Shown here piece by piece: positions 1 to 7,748 of a stretch of DNA of 64,000 bases. Position 1 is the stretch's first letter, and the number at the start of each line of letters is the position of its first letter. The notes under the pieces were generated by a model, which worked only from the letters and a program-made list of their open reading frames with translations, did no database searches and was not told the origin of the DNA. Position numbers and translations under genes: made by a program. The DNA is from Castellaniella sp049651205 (GTDB lineage: Bacteria > Pseudomonadota > Gammaproteobacteria > Burkholderiales > Burkholderiaceae_B), in contig NZ_JBASBR010000012.1 in assembly GCF_049651205.1 (NCBI RefSeq), positions 62,001 to 126,000 of the forward strand, given 5' to 3'.

Positions 1-1027
1 CCGCCAATCTCTCGAGCAACACCACGGAGGTATCCCAATCGACACAGCCATCTGTAATGCTTTGACCATATACCAGCGGACGGCCGGCAACCAGATCCTG
101 GCGGCCACCCACGAGGTGACTTTCGATCATAACGCCAAACAGCCGGCTATCGCCTGATTCAATCTGCTGACTAAGGTCTTCGATGACTTCTGGTTGACGG
201 GTGTAATCCTTGTGGCTATTGGCATGGCTGGCATCCACCATCACACGCTGGCGCATGCCGGCTTTCTCGAGTGCTTCGGATGCTGCCTGGACGAACTCGG
301 CCTGGTAGTTGGGTGATTTTCCGCCACGCAGAATGACGTGACAGTCGTCATTGCCCCGGGTAGCCACGATGGCCGAATGCCCGCCCTTGGTGACTGACAG
401 AAAATAATGCGAATGCGCTGCCGCCTTGAGGGCGTCGATGGCAATCCGGGTATCGCCGGTTGTGCCGTTTTTAAAACCCACCGGGCAGGACAGGCCGGAG
501 GCAAGCTCCCGGTGCACCTGGCTTTCGGTGGTGCGTGCGCCAATGGCTCCCCAGGAAACCAGATCGGCGATGTACTGTGGCGTGATCATATCGAGGAACT
601 CGCACCCTGCCGGCAAATCCAGTGCATTGACATCGATCAGAAGCTCACGAGCCGTGCGCAGACCCTGATTGATATCAAAACTGCCATCCAAGCCTGGGTC
701 GTTGATCAAGCCTTTCCAGCCCACCGTGGTACGCGGTTTCTCGAAGTACACACGCATGATGATTTCGAGATCCGCTGCAAAACGGGTGCGTTGCTTGGCC
801 AAACGTTGGGCATAATCCAGAGCTGCCTCAGGATTGTGGATGGAGCACGGCCCAATGATCACTACCAGGCGGTCGTCCTGACCATTCAGGATATCGTGCA
901 CGGCATGCCGTGACTCGTGAACAGTGCGGGAAATCTCGGGCGAACAGGGAAACTCACGCATAACATGCGCCGGGGGCGCGAGTTCGCGGATTTCACGGAT
1001 GCGGATATCATCGGTATTGTGTGACAC
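1..1027 (-). CDS. aroG: 3-deoxy-7-phosphoheptulonate (DAHP) synthase, type I, 3'-truncated by window edge
   Basis: Condenses phosphoenolpyruvate with erythrose-4-phosphate, the first step of the shikimate pathway in the cytoplasm. The reading frame is open to the window edge, giving about 342 codons, close to the full family length of about 350. The family block IIGPCSIHNPEAALDYA lies near the N terminus, and AGRPLVYGQSITDGCVDW near the C terminus matches the end of AroF/G/H enzymes. I chose a GTG start at 1027 because GGAG lies about 9 nt upstream and the next residues (SHNTDDIR) are typical of the family. The gene sits behind a leader peptide and terminator (1069-1198), so it is probably controlled by attenuation. 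Which feedback type it is (Phe, Tyr or Trp) is inferred only from the leader. Confidence 0.95.
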   Translation of the reverse strand, partial: MSHNTDDIRIREIRELAPPAHVMREFPCSPEISRTVHESRHAVHDILNGQDDRLVVIIGPCSIHNPEAALDYAQRLAKQRTRFAADLEIIMRVYFEKPRTTVGWKGLINDPGLDGSFDINQGLRTARELLIDVNALDLPAGCEFLDMITPQYIADLVSWGAIGARTTESQVHRELASGLSCPVGFKNGTTGDTRIAIDALKAAAHSHYFLSVTKGGHSAIVATRGNDDCHVILRGGKSPNYQAEFVQAASEALEKAGMRQRVMVDASHANSHKDYTRQPEVIEDLSQQIESGDSRLFGVMIESHLVGGRQDLVAGRPLVYGQSITDGCVDWDTSVVLLERLA

Positions 1028-1068
1028 AGTCTTGCTCCAATCGGAATTCCGGTGCCCAGGCCAGCAAC

Positions 1069-1096
1069 AAAAAAGCCGCCTGGCGGTGCCGGCGGC
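1069..1096 (-). terminator. Rho-independent attenuator upstream of aroG
   Basis: On the minus strand the arms GCCGCC and GGCGGC (1091-1096 and 1075-1080) form a GC-rich hairpin followed at once by six T residues (1074-1069). It lies about 41 nt before the aroG start codon and about 19 nt after the leader-peptide stop, so it can end transcription before aroG. The left arm and loop (CCGCCGGC, 1095-1088) can instead pair with GCTGGTGG inside the leader coding region (1151-1144), 8 bp including two G-U pairs, which would be the antiterminator. Confidence 0.85.
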
Positions 1097-1114
1097 TTTT
1101 GGGGAATTTTTTGA

Positions 1115-1198
1115 CTACCTTAACGTACAGCGATTCCCTTCCTCCACCAGCGGCTTTGGAAACGTAAAAAAATAAAAGAAATATAGGGTCGCGTGCAT
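1115..1198 (-). CDS. Phe/Tyr-rich leader peptide of the aroG attenuator
   Basis: A 27-codon ORF starting at ATG 1198 and ending in TAG at 1117-1115, with AGGA 9-12 nt upstream. Residues 6-14 read YFFYFFTFP: two Tyr and five Phe codons in nine, very like the end of the E. coli PheL leader (FFFAFFFTFP). Stalling on these codons would leave the downstream GCTGGTGG segment free to form an antiterminator. Full translation would cover it and allow the terminator at 1069-1096. The ORF, its codons and the hairpin are directly visible; control of DAHP synthase by charged tRNA-Phe/Tyr is inferred from the classic pheL mechanism. Confidence 0.85.
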   Translation of the reverse strand: MHATLYFFYFFTFPKPLVEEGNRCTLR

Positions 1199-1241
1199 TA
1201 GCTAATCCTAGCACAGCAAAAACGGGACAGCAAGCGCCAGG

Positions 1242-1261
1242 CAATTCTTATATAAGAATTG
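1242..1261. promoter_or_regulatory. Perfect 20-bp palindrome between aroG and ehuB
   Basis: The sequence CAATTCTTATATAAGAATTG is a perfect inverted repeat with no spacer. Its right end overlaps the -35 hexamer of the ehuB promoter. It also lies upstream of the aroG leader, where that promoter should be. The central 12 bp, TCTTATATAAGA, recur exactly at 19052-19063 upstream of aceA. It looks like an operator for a dimeric repressor. The regulator is not identifiable from the window. Confidence 0.6.
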
Positions 1262-1286
1262 ATTCGTACTCTAATCATTCTATAAT
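1259..1286 (+). promoter_or_regulatory. Sigma70-type promoter of the ehuBCDA operon
   Basis: TTGATT (1259-1264) and a consensus TATAAT (1281-1286) are separated by 16 bp, about 55 nt upstream of the ehuB start codon. The -35 element overlaps the 20-bp palindrome at 1242-1261, so a bound regulator would block it. Confidence 0.7.
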
Positions 1287-1342
1287 GCATCGTTCGTATA
1301 ACAATGGTTTGATGTGTAGACATTAAGCACCAGGAGACCCAT

Positions 1343-2203
1343 ATGAAAACGACACTGAAAACCTGCCTGATGGCCATTACCACCGCCAGTGTGCTGGGTT
1401 TGGGGGCCGCCTCGCAGGCTGCAGATCTGGCTGCCATCCAGAAGTCCGACACGATCCGCATTGCGGTTGCCAATGAGATCCCTTACGGGTACATGGATCT
1501 TAACGGCCAGGCCAAGGGCGTAGGCCCCGATGTGGCCACCCACATCGCCCACGCCCTGGGCATCAAGAACATCGAATGGACCACCACCAGTTTTGGCTCA
1601 CTGATCCCTGGTCTGCAGGCCAACCGTTACGATATGGTGGCTGCCGAAATGGCCATCCTGCCCCAACGCTGCGAACAAGTTCTGTTCTCCGAGCCAGACA
1701 GCTCGTATGGCGAGGGGCTGCTGGTCGCCAAGGGCAACCCCAAGAACCTGCATGATTACGCCAGCTTCAAGGATTCCGGCAACAAGATCGCCATCATGGC
1801 AGGTGCTGATCAGCTAGAAATGCTGCAGGCGCTCAAGGTGCCAGCCGACCAGATCGTCACAATCTCCAGCAACGCGGATGCGATTTCCACGGTATCCACG
1901 GGTCGCGCTGATGGTTATGCAGCCACCAGCCTGACGGTCAGCCAATTGGCACTCAAAGGAAAAGAGAAGGTCGAGGCAGCCGCAGACTTCAAGGACCCAG
2001 TGGTGGATGGCGCGCCCGTGCGCAGCTGGGGCGGCTTTACCTTTGCCAAGGATTCCACGGCATTGCGTGACGCAGTGAACGCCGAACTCGCAAAGTTCAA
2101 GAAAACTGATGGCTGGAAAAAAATCATGGCCGAGTATGGTTTCTCAGCTGAAGACGCCTCCCAGTCCTTCGAGCGCTCCACCGCCCAGTTGTGTAAGGGC
2201 TAA
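1343..2203 (+). CDS. ehuB: Ectoine/hydroxyectoine ABC transporter, periplasmic binding protein
   Basis: Family 3 solute-binding protein (286 aa) that would capture its ligand in the periplasm for the permeases encoded next. A Sec signal peptide (about residues 1-26, ending ASQA|ADL) is followed by a two-lobe amino-acid-type binding fold (IRIAVANEIPYGYMDLNG, later GRADGYAATSLTVSQL). AGGAG lies 9 nt before the ATG. Naming it EhuB rests on overall resemblance and on the operon lying tail to tail with ectABCD. The ligand-binding aromatic residues were not checked against a structure, so a general polar amino-acid binder remains possible. Confidence 0.8.
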   Translation: MKTTLKTCLMAITTASVLGLGAASQAADLAAIQKSDTIRIAVANEIPYGYMDLNGQAKGVGPDVATHIAHALGIKNIEWTTTSFGSLIPGLQANRYDMVAAEMAILPQRCEQVLFSEPDSSYGEGLLVAKGNPKNLHDYASFKDSGNKIAIMAGADQLEMLQALKVPADQIVTISSNADAISTVSTGRADGYAATSLTVSQLALKGKEKVEAAADFKDPVVDGAPVRSWGGFTFAKDSTALRDAVNAELAKFKKTDGWKKIMAEYGFSAEDASQSFERSTAQLCKG

Positions 2204-2214
2204 GACCTTTACTC

Positions 2215-2886
2215 ATGGAATGGACTGCTTATCTGCAGCCCCTTCTGGTTGGGGCCAGGGTCACGGTCGAGCTGACCGTGTACTCGACCATCCTGGGGGC
2301 TGTGTTTTCGTTTCTGTTTGGCGTTGGACGGCTTTCGCACAACATCGTCTTTCGTTGGCTGTCCATCGCCATGATCGAGGTGTTTCGCGGCACCTCGCTG
2401 CTGGTGCAACTGTTCTGGCTGTTTTTTGCTCTGCCGGTGCTGGGTCAGTCTCTGGGTATTGATTTGCGTCTGCCCGCAGTGGCGGCAGGAACCCTGGCAC
2501 TCAGCCTGAACATCGGTGCCTATGGTGCAGAGGTGGTGCGCGGCGCCATCCAGGCGGTGCCCAATAACCAGTACGAAGCCGCCAAGGCACTGGACTTCAC
2601 CCCACGACAAACCCTGTGGCGTATTGCCCTGCCTCAGGCCGTCCCTGAAATGCTGCCCAGCTTCAGCAACCTGGCGGTTCAGAACCTGAAAGACACTGCC
2701 CTGGTGTCGCTGATCGGATTGGGCGACATGGCTTTTCAGGCCGAGCGCATCCGCAACTTGACCCAGGACAGCGTCTCCATCTATACCCTGCTACTCCTGA
2801 TGTATTTCGGCATGGCATTGGTTCTGGCCGGCCTGATGCGGGTTCTGGAGATCCGCGTGGGCCGCTGGCGCCAAAAAAGAATCTAG
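2215..2886 (+). CDS. ehuC: Ectoine/hydroxyectoine ABC transporter permease
   Basis: Inner-membrane permease (223 aa) of the HisM/GlnP type with about five membrane helices. The EAA loop that contacts the ATPase is visible as NNQYEAAKALDFTPRQTLWRI. It begins 11 nt after ehuB and forms the importer with EhuD and EhuA. The order ehuB-C-D-A differs from the A-B-C-D order implied by the names. The substrate is inferred from context. Confidence 0.8.
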   Translation: MEWTAYLQPLLVGARVTVELTVYSTILGAVFSFLFGVGRLSHNIVFRWLSIAMIEVFRGTSLLVQLFWLFFALPVLGQSLGIDLRLPAVAAGTLALSLNIGAYGAEVVRGAIQAVPNNQYEAAKALDFTPRQTLWRIALPQAVPEMLPSFSNLAVQNLKDTALVSLIGLGDMAFQAERIRNLTQDSVSIYTLLLLMYFGMALVLAGLMRVLEIRVGRWRQKRI

Positions 2887-2962
2887 CACCCACACATCTT
2901 TCATCATGGGGTGAAGCCGGCGCCAATCAGCCATCCATCCCAGTTGCACACAGGAACTCGGC

Positions 2963-3658
2963 ATGCTATTTGGCATCGAATGGAACACCGCAAATGACTG
3001 GGTTTTTGCCTGGTCGATCTTGCCTATTCTGCTGCACGGCATGCTGGTGACCATCGAAGCCACCTTGCTGGGATTTGTGGTGGGTGCGCTGCTTGGCCTG
3101 GTGCTGGCCGGCCTCAAGGGAGCACGCCTGCGGATCATCTCGTGGCCCGCCCGGCTGCTGACCGAATTTCTGCGCGACACCCCGCTACTGGTACAGCTGT
3201 TTTTTCTGTACTACGTACTCCCCGAATATGGCCTGGTACTGCCGGCGTTTTTAACCGGTGCACTGGCTCTGGGCGTGCAATACAGCGCATATATGTCAGA
3301 GGTCTACCGCGCAGGGCTCGAATCCATCACCCATGGCCAAACCGAGGCGGCCCGCGCGCTGGATATCTCGCCCATCCGAACCTTTGGCGTCATTATTCTG
3401 CCCCAGGCAATTCCCCGCATCATCCCTGCGCTAGGCAATTACCTGGTGTCCATCATGAAAGACGTCCCGGTCCTTTCAGTGGTTTCCATCCTCGAGATGC
3501 TGAACGTCGCCCGCATTATTGGCGATCGCAGCTTCAATTACATGGTGCCCCTTACCATGGTGGGCATTCTTTATCTGATCCTCACGCTGATCGCCTCGGC
3601 CGGAGTGCGGTACCTGGATGAGCATTTGCCCAAGCGCGGTATTCCGCTGCGCGGCTAG
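2963..3658 (+). CDS. ehuD: Ectoine/hydroxyectoine ABC transporter permease
   Basis: Second inner-membrane permease (231 aa) of the same family as EhuC, expected to pair with it as a heterodimer. Hydrophobic helices and an EAA loop (HGQTEAARALDISPIRTFGV) are evident. It follows ehuC after a 76-nt gap that holds no other gene, with AGGA about 10 nt before the ATG. Function is assigned from family and neighbours. Confidence 0.8.
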   Translation: MLFGIEWNTANDWVFAWSILPILLHGMLVTIEATLLGFVVGALLGLVLAGLKGARLRIISWPARLLTEFLRDTPLLVQLFFLYYVLPEYGLVLPAFLTGALALGVQYSAYMSEVYRAGLESITHGQTEAARALDISPIRTFGVIILPQAIPRIIPALGNYLVSIMKDVPVLSVVSILEMLNVARIIGDRSFNYMVPLTMVGILYLILTLIASAGVRYLDEHLPKRGIPLRG

Positions 3659-3698
3659 GTCTCGCCAGTTTCAACGCCTCAACGGAGCACGCTCAAAC

Positions 3699-4511
3699 AT
3701 GAACACAACGACGCAAGCCCCTTTGCAAGAACCCATCATTGTTATGGATAAGGTCGTCAAGCGCTTTGGCGAAGCCACGGTATTGAATCAGCTTGATTTT
3801 GAAGTGGCCAAAGGAGAGAAAGTCACCATCATCGGGCCTTCCGGATCAGGCAAATCCACTGTATTGCGGATTCTGATGACACTGGAAACCATCGATGATG
3901 GCCTGATTTACGTTGCCGGAAAGCCTCTGTGGCATGAATACCGGGATGACAAGATCGTGCCCGCCAGCCAGGCGCACCTTCGGGTGATGCGCAAGGAGAT
4001 GGGCATGGTGTTTCAGCAATTCAACCTGTTTCCGCACATGACAGTGCTACGCAATATCACCGAATCCCCCATCCACGTCCTGGGGCTGTCGCGCGAAAAG
4101 GCACGCAAGCGTGCTTACGAGTATCTGGATCTAGTGGGCATGACAGAGCACGCCGAAAAATTTCCCAGTCAGCTCTCGGGCGGCCAGCAACAGCGTGTGG
4201 CCATTGCCCGGGCACTGGCCACACGCCCCAACATCATGCTGTTCGATGAACCCACTTCAGCACTGGATCCGGAACTGGTGGGCGAAGTACTGACCGTCAT
4301 TCAACGGCTCTCTGAAGAGCACGACCTGACCATGCTGCTGGTGACACACGAAATGGAGTTTGCCCGCCAGATCTCTGACCGGGTGTGCTTCTTTGACAAA
4401 GGTGTTGTGGTCGAGCAAGGCACACCCGAAGAGATCTTTACCGCTCCTCAAGAGGAGCGGACCCGCGACTTCCTGAGAACATTCATGGAAGCACGCCAGG
4501 GCGGCAATTAG
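3699..4511 (+). CDS. ehuA: Ectoine/hydroxyectoine ABC transporter ATP-binding protein
   Basis: Cytoplasmic ATPase (270 aa) that drives the importer. Walker A is GPSGSGKST, the signature motif LSGGQQQRVAIARAL, Walker B IMLFDEPTSALDPE, and the switch His follows in LLVTHEME. The ATG at 3699 is preferred to an upstream in-frame extension into ehuD because ACGGAG precedes it and the extension is not family-like. Its stop overlaps the ectD stop by 4 bp, so the two operons are convergent with no terminator between them. Confidence 0.88.
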   Translation: MNTTTQAPLQEPIIVMDKVVKRFGEATVLNQLDFEVAKGEKVTIIGPSGSGKSTVLRILMTLETIDDGLIYVAGKPLWHEYRDDKIVPASQAHLRVMRKEMGMVFQQFNLFPHMTVLRNITESPIHVLGLSREKARKRAYEYLDLVGMTEHAEKFPSQLSGGQQQRVAIARALATRPNIMLFDEPTSALDPELVGEVLTVIQRLSEEHDLTMLLVTHEMEFARQISDRVCFFDKGVVVEQGTPEEIFTAPQEERTRDFLRTFMEARQGGN

Positions 4512-5410
4512 GCGGCCACTGCCAGGGCCGAAAGTGCCTTGATGTCTTTCCGGGCCGCAATGTGCTCGGGCCGGGGTGCCATGCCATGAAATGGCGCCAC
4601 CAGCTGATTTTCAACGCTGTTATAGACCATAAATATATTGCTGCGCGCCCAAGGCGACAAATTGCCCCCCGAGCTGTGCAGCGTATTGCAGTCGAAGAAC
4701 ACCACAGACCCAGCCGGCGCAGTCACTGCCTGCAGACCGCCCTGCTCTGCCAGCATACGCAGGCTCAGGGGATCCGGCACACCGATATCCTGACGTCGCA
4801 GCGATGTTTTGTAATTTTCTTCTGGGGTTTCACCCACGCACGCCACAAACTGCCGGTGCGATCCCGGTATCAACGTGAGCGGCCCATTAAATGGCGTGTT
4901 GTCGGTAAGTAAAACAGAGCAGCTCAGCGCCCGCATCGCAGGCATGCCGTCTTCAACGTGCCAGGTTTCAAAATCCGAGTGCCAATAAAACTCTTTGCCA
5001 TCCAGTGCCGGCTTCATATTGACGCGTGATTGATGGATATAGACCTCGGAGCCCAGGATCTGACGCGCCACCTCCAGAAAGCGGGGGTCTCGAGGCAGAT
5101 CTGCCAGACGCCGGCCCAGCTGATGCACACGAAAAATCGAACGCAGGGCCGTACCGCCTGGCTCACGGATGACTTCTTTGCCCTCCTGCACCGCAGGGTT
5201 GTTTTCCAGGCTAGTGGCTTCCTCACGCAAGGCGTTCACCTCTTGTGCCGTCAGCACTTCAGGCAAGACCAAAAAGCCATTTTGTTCATAAGACTGCAAC
5301 TGCTCGGGAGTAAGCGCATGCGCATACTGGCCTTCTTCGTAAACCACCGGATCGCAGCGTGCAATCAGCGCAGCGGCACGCCCGACACGCGAAACATAAC
5401 TATCTCTCAT
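4508..5410 (-). CDS. ectD: Ectoine hydroxylase
   Basis: Fe(II)/2-oxoglutarate dioxygenase of the PhyH superfamily (300 aa) that converts ectoine to 5-hydroxyectoine in the cytoplasm. The iron-binding H-x-D is in HSDFETWHVEDG and the distal His in FFDCNTLHSSGGN. The EctD signature region around it is intact. AGGAG lies 8 nt before the ATG. It is the last gene of the ect operon, 74 nt after ectC, with a stable hairpin in the gap. Confidence 0.95.
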   Translation of the reverse strand: MRDSYVSRVGRAAALIARCDPVVYEEGQYAHALTPEQLQSYEQNGFLVLPEVLTAQEVNALREEATSLENNPAVQEGKEVIREPGGTALRSIFRVHQLGRRLADLPRDPRFLEVARQILGSEVYIHQSRVNMKPALDGKEFYWHSDFETWHVEDGMPAMRALSCSVLLTDNTPFNGPLTLIPGSHRQFVACVGETPEENYKTSLRRQDIGVPDPLSLRMLAEQGGLQAVTAPAGSVVFFDCNTLHSSGGNLSPWARSNIFMVYNSVENQLVAPFHGMAPRPEHIAARKDIKALSALAVAA

Positions 5411-5435
5411 GATGAATTCTCCTGCTCAAAAGCCG

Positions 5436-5460
5436 ACGGCCCGCCATCAATGCGGGCCGT
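5436..5460 (-). promoter_or_regulatory. Hairpin between ectC and ectD
   Basis: On the minus strand ACGGCCCGC and GCGGGCCGT form a 9-bp perfect stem around a 7-nt loop, followed after CGGC by four T residues. It may act as a partial terminator or an mRNA-stabilising hairpin that lowers ectD expression relative to ectABC. This role is inference. Confidence 0.5.
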
Positions 5461-5484
5461 TGGGCGACCTGCTTTGCACAACAA

Positions 5485-5877
5485 CTAGGCGGTGGTTTCG
5501 AGGGGATACACACCGGAGGCGTCATGGACTTCTCGCCCGGTTAGTGGCGGATTAAACACGCAGATCACGCGCAAGGGCTTTTCGCCCCCACGCAACCAAT
5601 GATCGTCATGCTGATCCAGCGCGTACACGACACCCGGGCCGAGGGCATATTTCTTACCATCGGCGATGGTTTCGATTTCGCCATCGCCCTCGACACACCA
5701 AACGGCTTCCAGGTGATTCTGGTAGTGGATGTGTGTCTCCGTTCCTGGAAAGATAATGGTTTCGTGGAAGGAAAACCCCATCTTGTCGTCCGCCAGCAAG
5801 ACCCGGCGGCTGGTCCAGTTATCGGTGATGATTTCCTGCTCTGTTCCGATAACATCATTGACGTTACGGACAATCAT
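5485..5877 (-). CDS. ectC: L-ectoine synthase
   Basis: Small cupin (130 aa, the usual EctC length) that cyclises N-gamma-acetyl-2,4-diaminobutyrate to ectoine. It starts MIVRNVNDVIGTE, typical of EctC. The cupin core includes THIHYQNHLEAVWCVEGDGE and ALDQHDDHWLRGGE with metal-binding His/Glu residues. It overlaps the ectB stop by 4 bp, indicating translational coupling. Confidence 0.97.
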   Translation of the reverse strand: MIVRNVNDVIGTEQEIITDNWTSRRVLLADDKMGFSFHETIIFPGTETHIHYQNHLEAVWCVEGDGEIETIADGKKYALGPGVVYALDQHDDHWLRGGEKPLRVICVFNPPLTGREVHDASGVYPLETTA

Positions 5878-7181
5878 GCGTTACCTCCTGCCACTTTCAG
5901 CACTCGTGGCTGTTTGCCCATCGAGGACAGCACATCATTGGCGCAACGTTCAATCACTTCAAGCCCCTGCTCCAGTTGCTCATAGGGGATGGTCAAGGCC
6001 GGCAATACTTTCAGAACCTCATCATGAGCACCAGAGGTTTCGATCACCACGCCTTCTTCAAAAGCGCGGTGCGCAATCTTGTTGGCGATATCGTCGCCCA
6101 CAGGCGTCACCAGGCCCTGGATCAGGCCACGGCCACGCACCGACAGACCGGCACCACGGCAGCTGTGAACCAGATTTTCCAGCCAGTCGCGCACCAGGCG
6201 CTCTTTGGCTGCAACCCCATCAGACAATGTTTTATCCGACCAGTAGGTTTCCATCGCCTGTGCGGCCGTCACAAATGCCAGGTTGTTGCCGCGGAACGTG
6301 CCGCTATGGGCCCCAGGCTGCCAGATATCCAGCTCGGGTTTGAACAGCACCAGCGACATCGGCAGACCAAACCCGGACAAGGATTTCGACAAGGTGACAA
6401 TATCGGGTGATATGCCCGCAGCCTCAAAACTGAAGAAGCTGCCGGTGCGCCCGCAGCCCACCTGGATGTCATCGACAATCAACAGCATGTCATGCCGGCG
6501 GCAGAGGCGCTCCAGCTCGCGCAGCCAATGTTGCGAAGCCACATTGACGCCACCTTCGCCCTGCACTGTCTCGACAATGACTGCTGCGGGGTGATCCAGA
6601 CCACTGCTGGGGTCATCGAGCATACGCTCGAGGTAGGCCATGGTGTTGACATCCGGCCCGAAGTAGCCATCAAACGGCATGAAACTGGTGTTGCCCAGGG
6701 CCACGCCCGCCGCCTTACGAAACTTCTGGTTGGCCGTAGCCGCCAGAGAGCCTCCCGACACCCCATGAAACCCGTGCGTAAACGAAATGACGTTTTGCCG
6801 GCCCTTGACCTGACGGGCAAGCTTGAGTGCCGCCTCGACCGCATTGGTGCCAGTGGGCCCCGTAAACTGCAGGGTGTACTCCAGACCGCGAGGCTTGAGA
6901 ATCAGCCGATCCATGGTCTGTAAAAAATACTTTTTGGCGCTGGTAGCCATATCCAGCCCGTGCACCACACCATCAGAACCCAGATAATCCACCATGCGCT
7001 CGCGCAAGGCCGGATTGTTATGGCCGTAATTGAGGGTACCTGCACCACTGAAAAAATCGATATAGCACTTGCCAGCCTCGTCGATAAGCTCTGAACCCCG
7101 CGCCTTTGAAAAAATGACCGGAAACGACCGAATGTAGCCTCTGACTTCCGACTCCATCCGGTCAAAAATTTTTAAATCCAT
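5874..7181 (-). CDS. ectB: L-2,4-diaminobutyrate:2-ketoglutarate aminotransferase
   Basis: Class III PLP aminotransferase (435 aa) converting aspartate-semialdehyde to 2,4-diaminobutyrate, the first ectoine-specific step. The PLP aspartate is in LLIVDDIQVGCGRTG and the Schiff-base lysine in VTLSKSLSGFG. The N terminus (MDLKIFDRMESEVRGYIRSF) is typical of EctB. GGAGG precedes the ATG. It lies 39 nt after ectA and overlaps ectC by 4 bp. No dedicated aspartokinase gene is present in the cluster. Confidence 0.96.
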   Translation of the reverse strand: MDLKIFDRMESEVRGYIRSFPVIFSKARGSELIDEAGKCYIDFFSGAGTLNYGHNNPALRERMVDYLGSDGVVHGLDMATSAKKYFLQTMDRLILKPRGLEYTLQFTGPTGTNAVEAALKLARQVKGRQNVISFTHGFHGVSGGSLAATANQKFRKAAGVALGNTSFMPFDGYFGPDVNTMAYLERMLDDPSSGLDHPAAVIVETVQGEGGVNVASQHWLRELERLCRRHDMLLIVDDIQVGCGRTGSFFSFEAAGISPDIVTLSKSLSGFGLPMSLVLFKPELDIWQPGAHSGTFRGNNLAFVTAAQAMETYWSDKTLSDGVAAKERLVRDWLENLVHSCRGAGLSVRGRGLIQGLVTPVGDDIANKIAHRAFEEGVVIETSGAHDEVLKVLPALTIPYEQLEQGLEVIERCANDVLSSMGKQPRVLKVAGGNA

Positions 7182-7220
7182 ACTACCCTCCTTGTTGACG
7201 TTCGAATAGACGACAGCAAC

Positions 7221-7748
7221 TCAACGCACTGCCGACAAGGAAAAGGGACCAATACGCAACAGAGGTTCAGCCTCATGCGCGTCAGCACCAAAAAGATCAA
7301 CCCCAAACAACTCGTGCTCTTTAATCGGGGCCTGCAATCGCCTGGCCAGACGGGAGAACAGACGCCGCGACGCCTGATTGCCCGGACTGACAGTGGTTTC
7401 TACCCAACGTACGGCGCCAAGGCCAGGGCGCTCCAGCAAGCCAAGCAGCATCTTCGACCCCAGACCCCGACCTCGGGCCCGCGGGTGCACCGCCACTTGC
7501 CATATAAAGAGCACATCACTGCGCCTTGGTGGGATATAGCCGGACACCATCCCCAACAGGCCGTCTTCATCCTGGGCAACGATGCAGGTATCGGAAAAAT
7601 GCTCTGCCAGCAATAAATACAGATAAACAGAGTTGAGATCCAGCGGTGGGCACTGTGCCACCAACTGATGCATCGCTAGCCCGTCGGGCCTGCCGGGAAG
7701 ACGCAGCCGGAAAGCGGCATCCCCCGGCGAAAGAGTGTCTGTACTCAA
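7221..7748 (-). CDS. ectA: L-2,4-diaminobutyrate N-acetyltransferase
   Basis: GNAT-fold acetyltransferase (175 aa) making N-gamma-acetyl-diaminobutyrate from acetyl-CoA. The acetyl-CoA loop is seen in VAVHPRARGRGLGSKML, and TTVSPGNQASRRLFSRLA is the usual EctA block. Its start overlaps the end of the upstream regulator by 4 bp, so regulator and enzyme are translated from one transcript. Confidence 0.95.
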   Translation of the reverse strand: MSTDTLSPGDAAFRLRLPGRPDGLAMHQLVAQCPPLDLNSVYLYLLLAEHFSDTCIVAQDEDGLLGMVSGYIPPRRSDVLFIWQVAVHPRARGRGLGSKMLLGLLERPGLGAVRWVETTVSPGNQASRRLFSRLARRLQAPIKEHELFGVDLFGADAHEAEPLLRIGPFSLSAVR

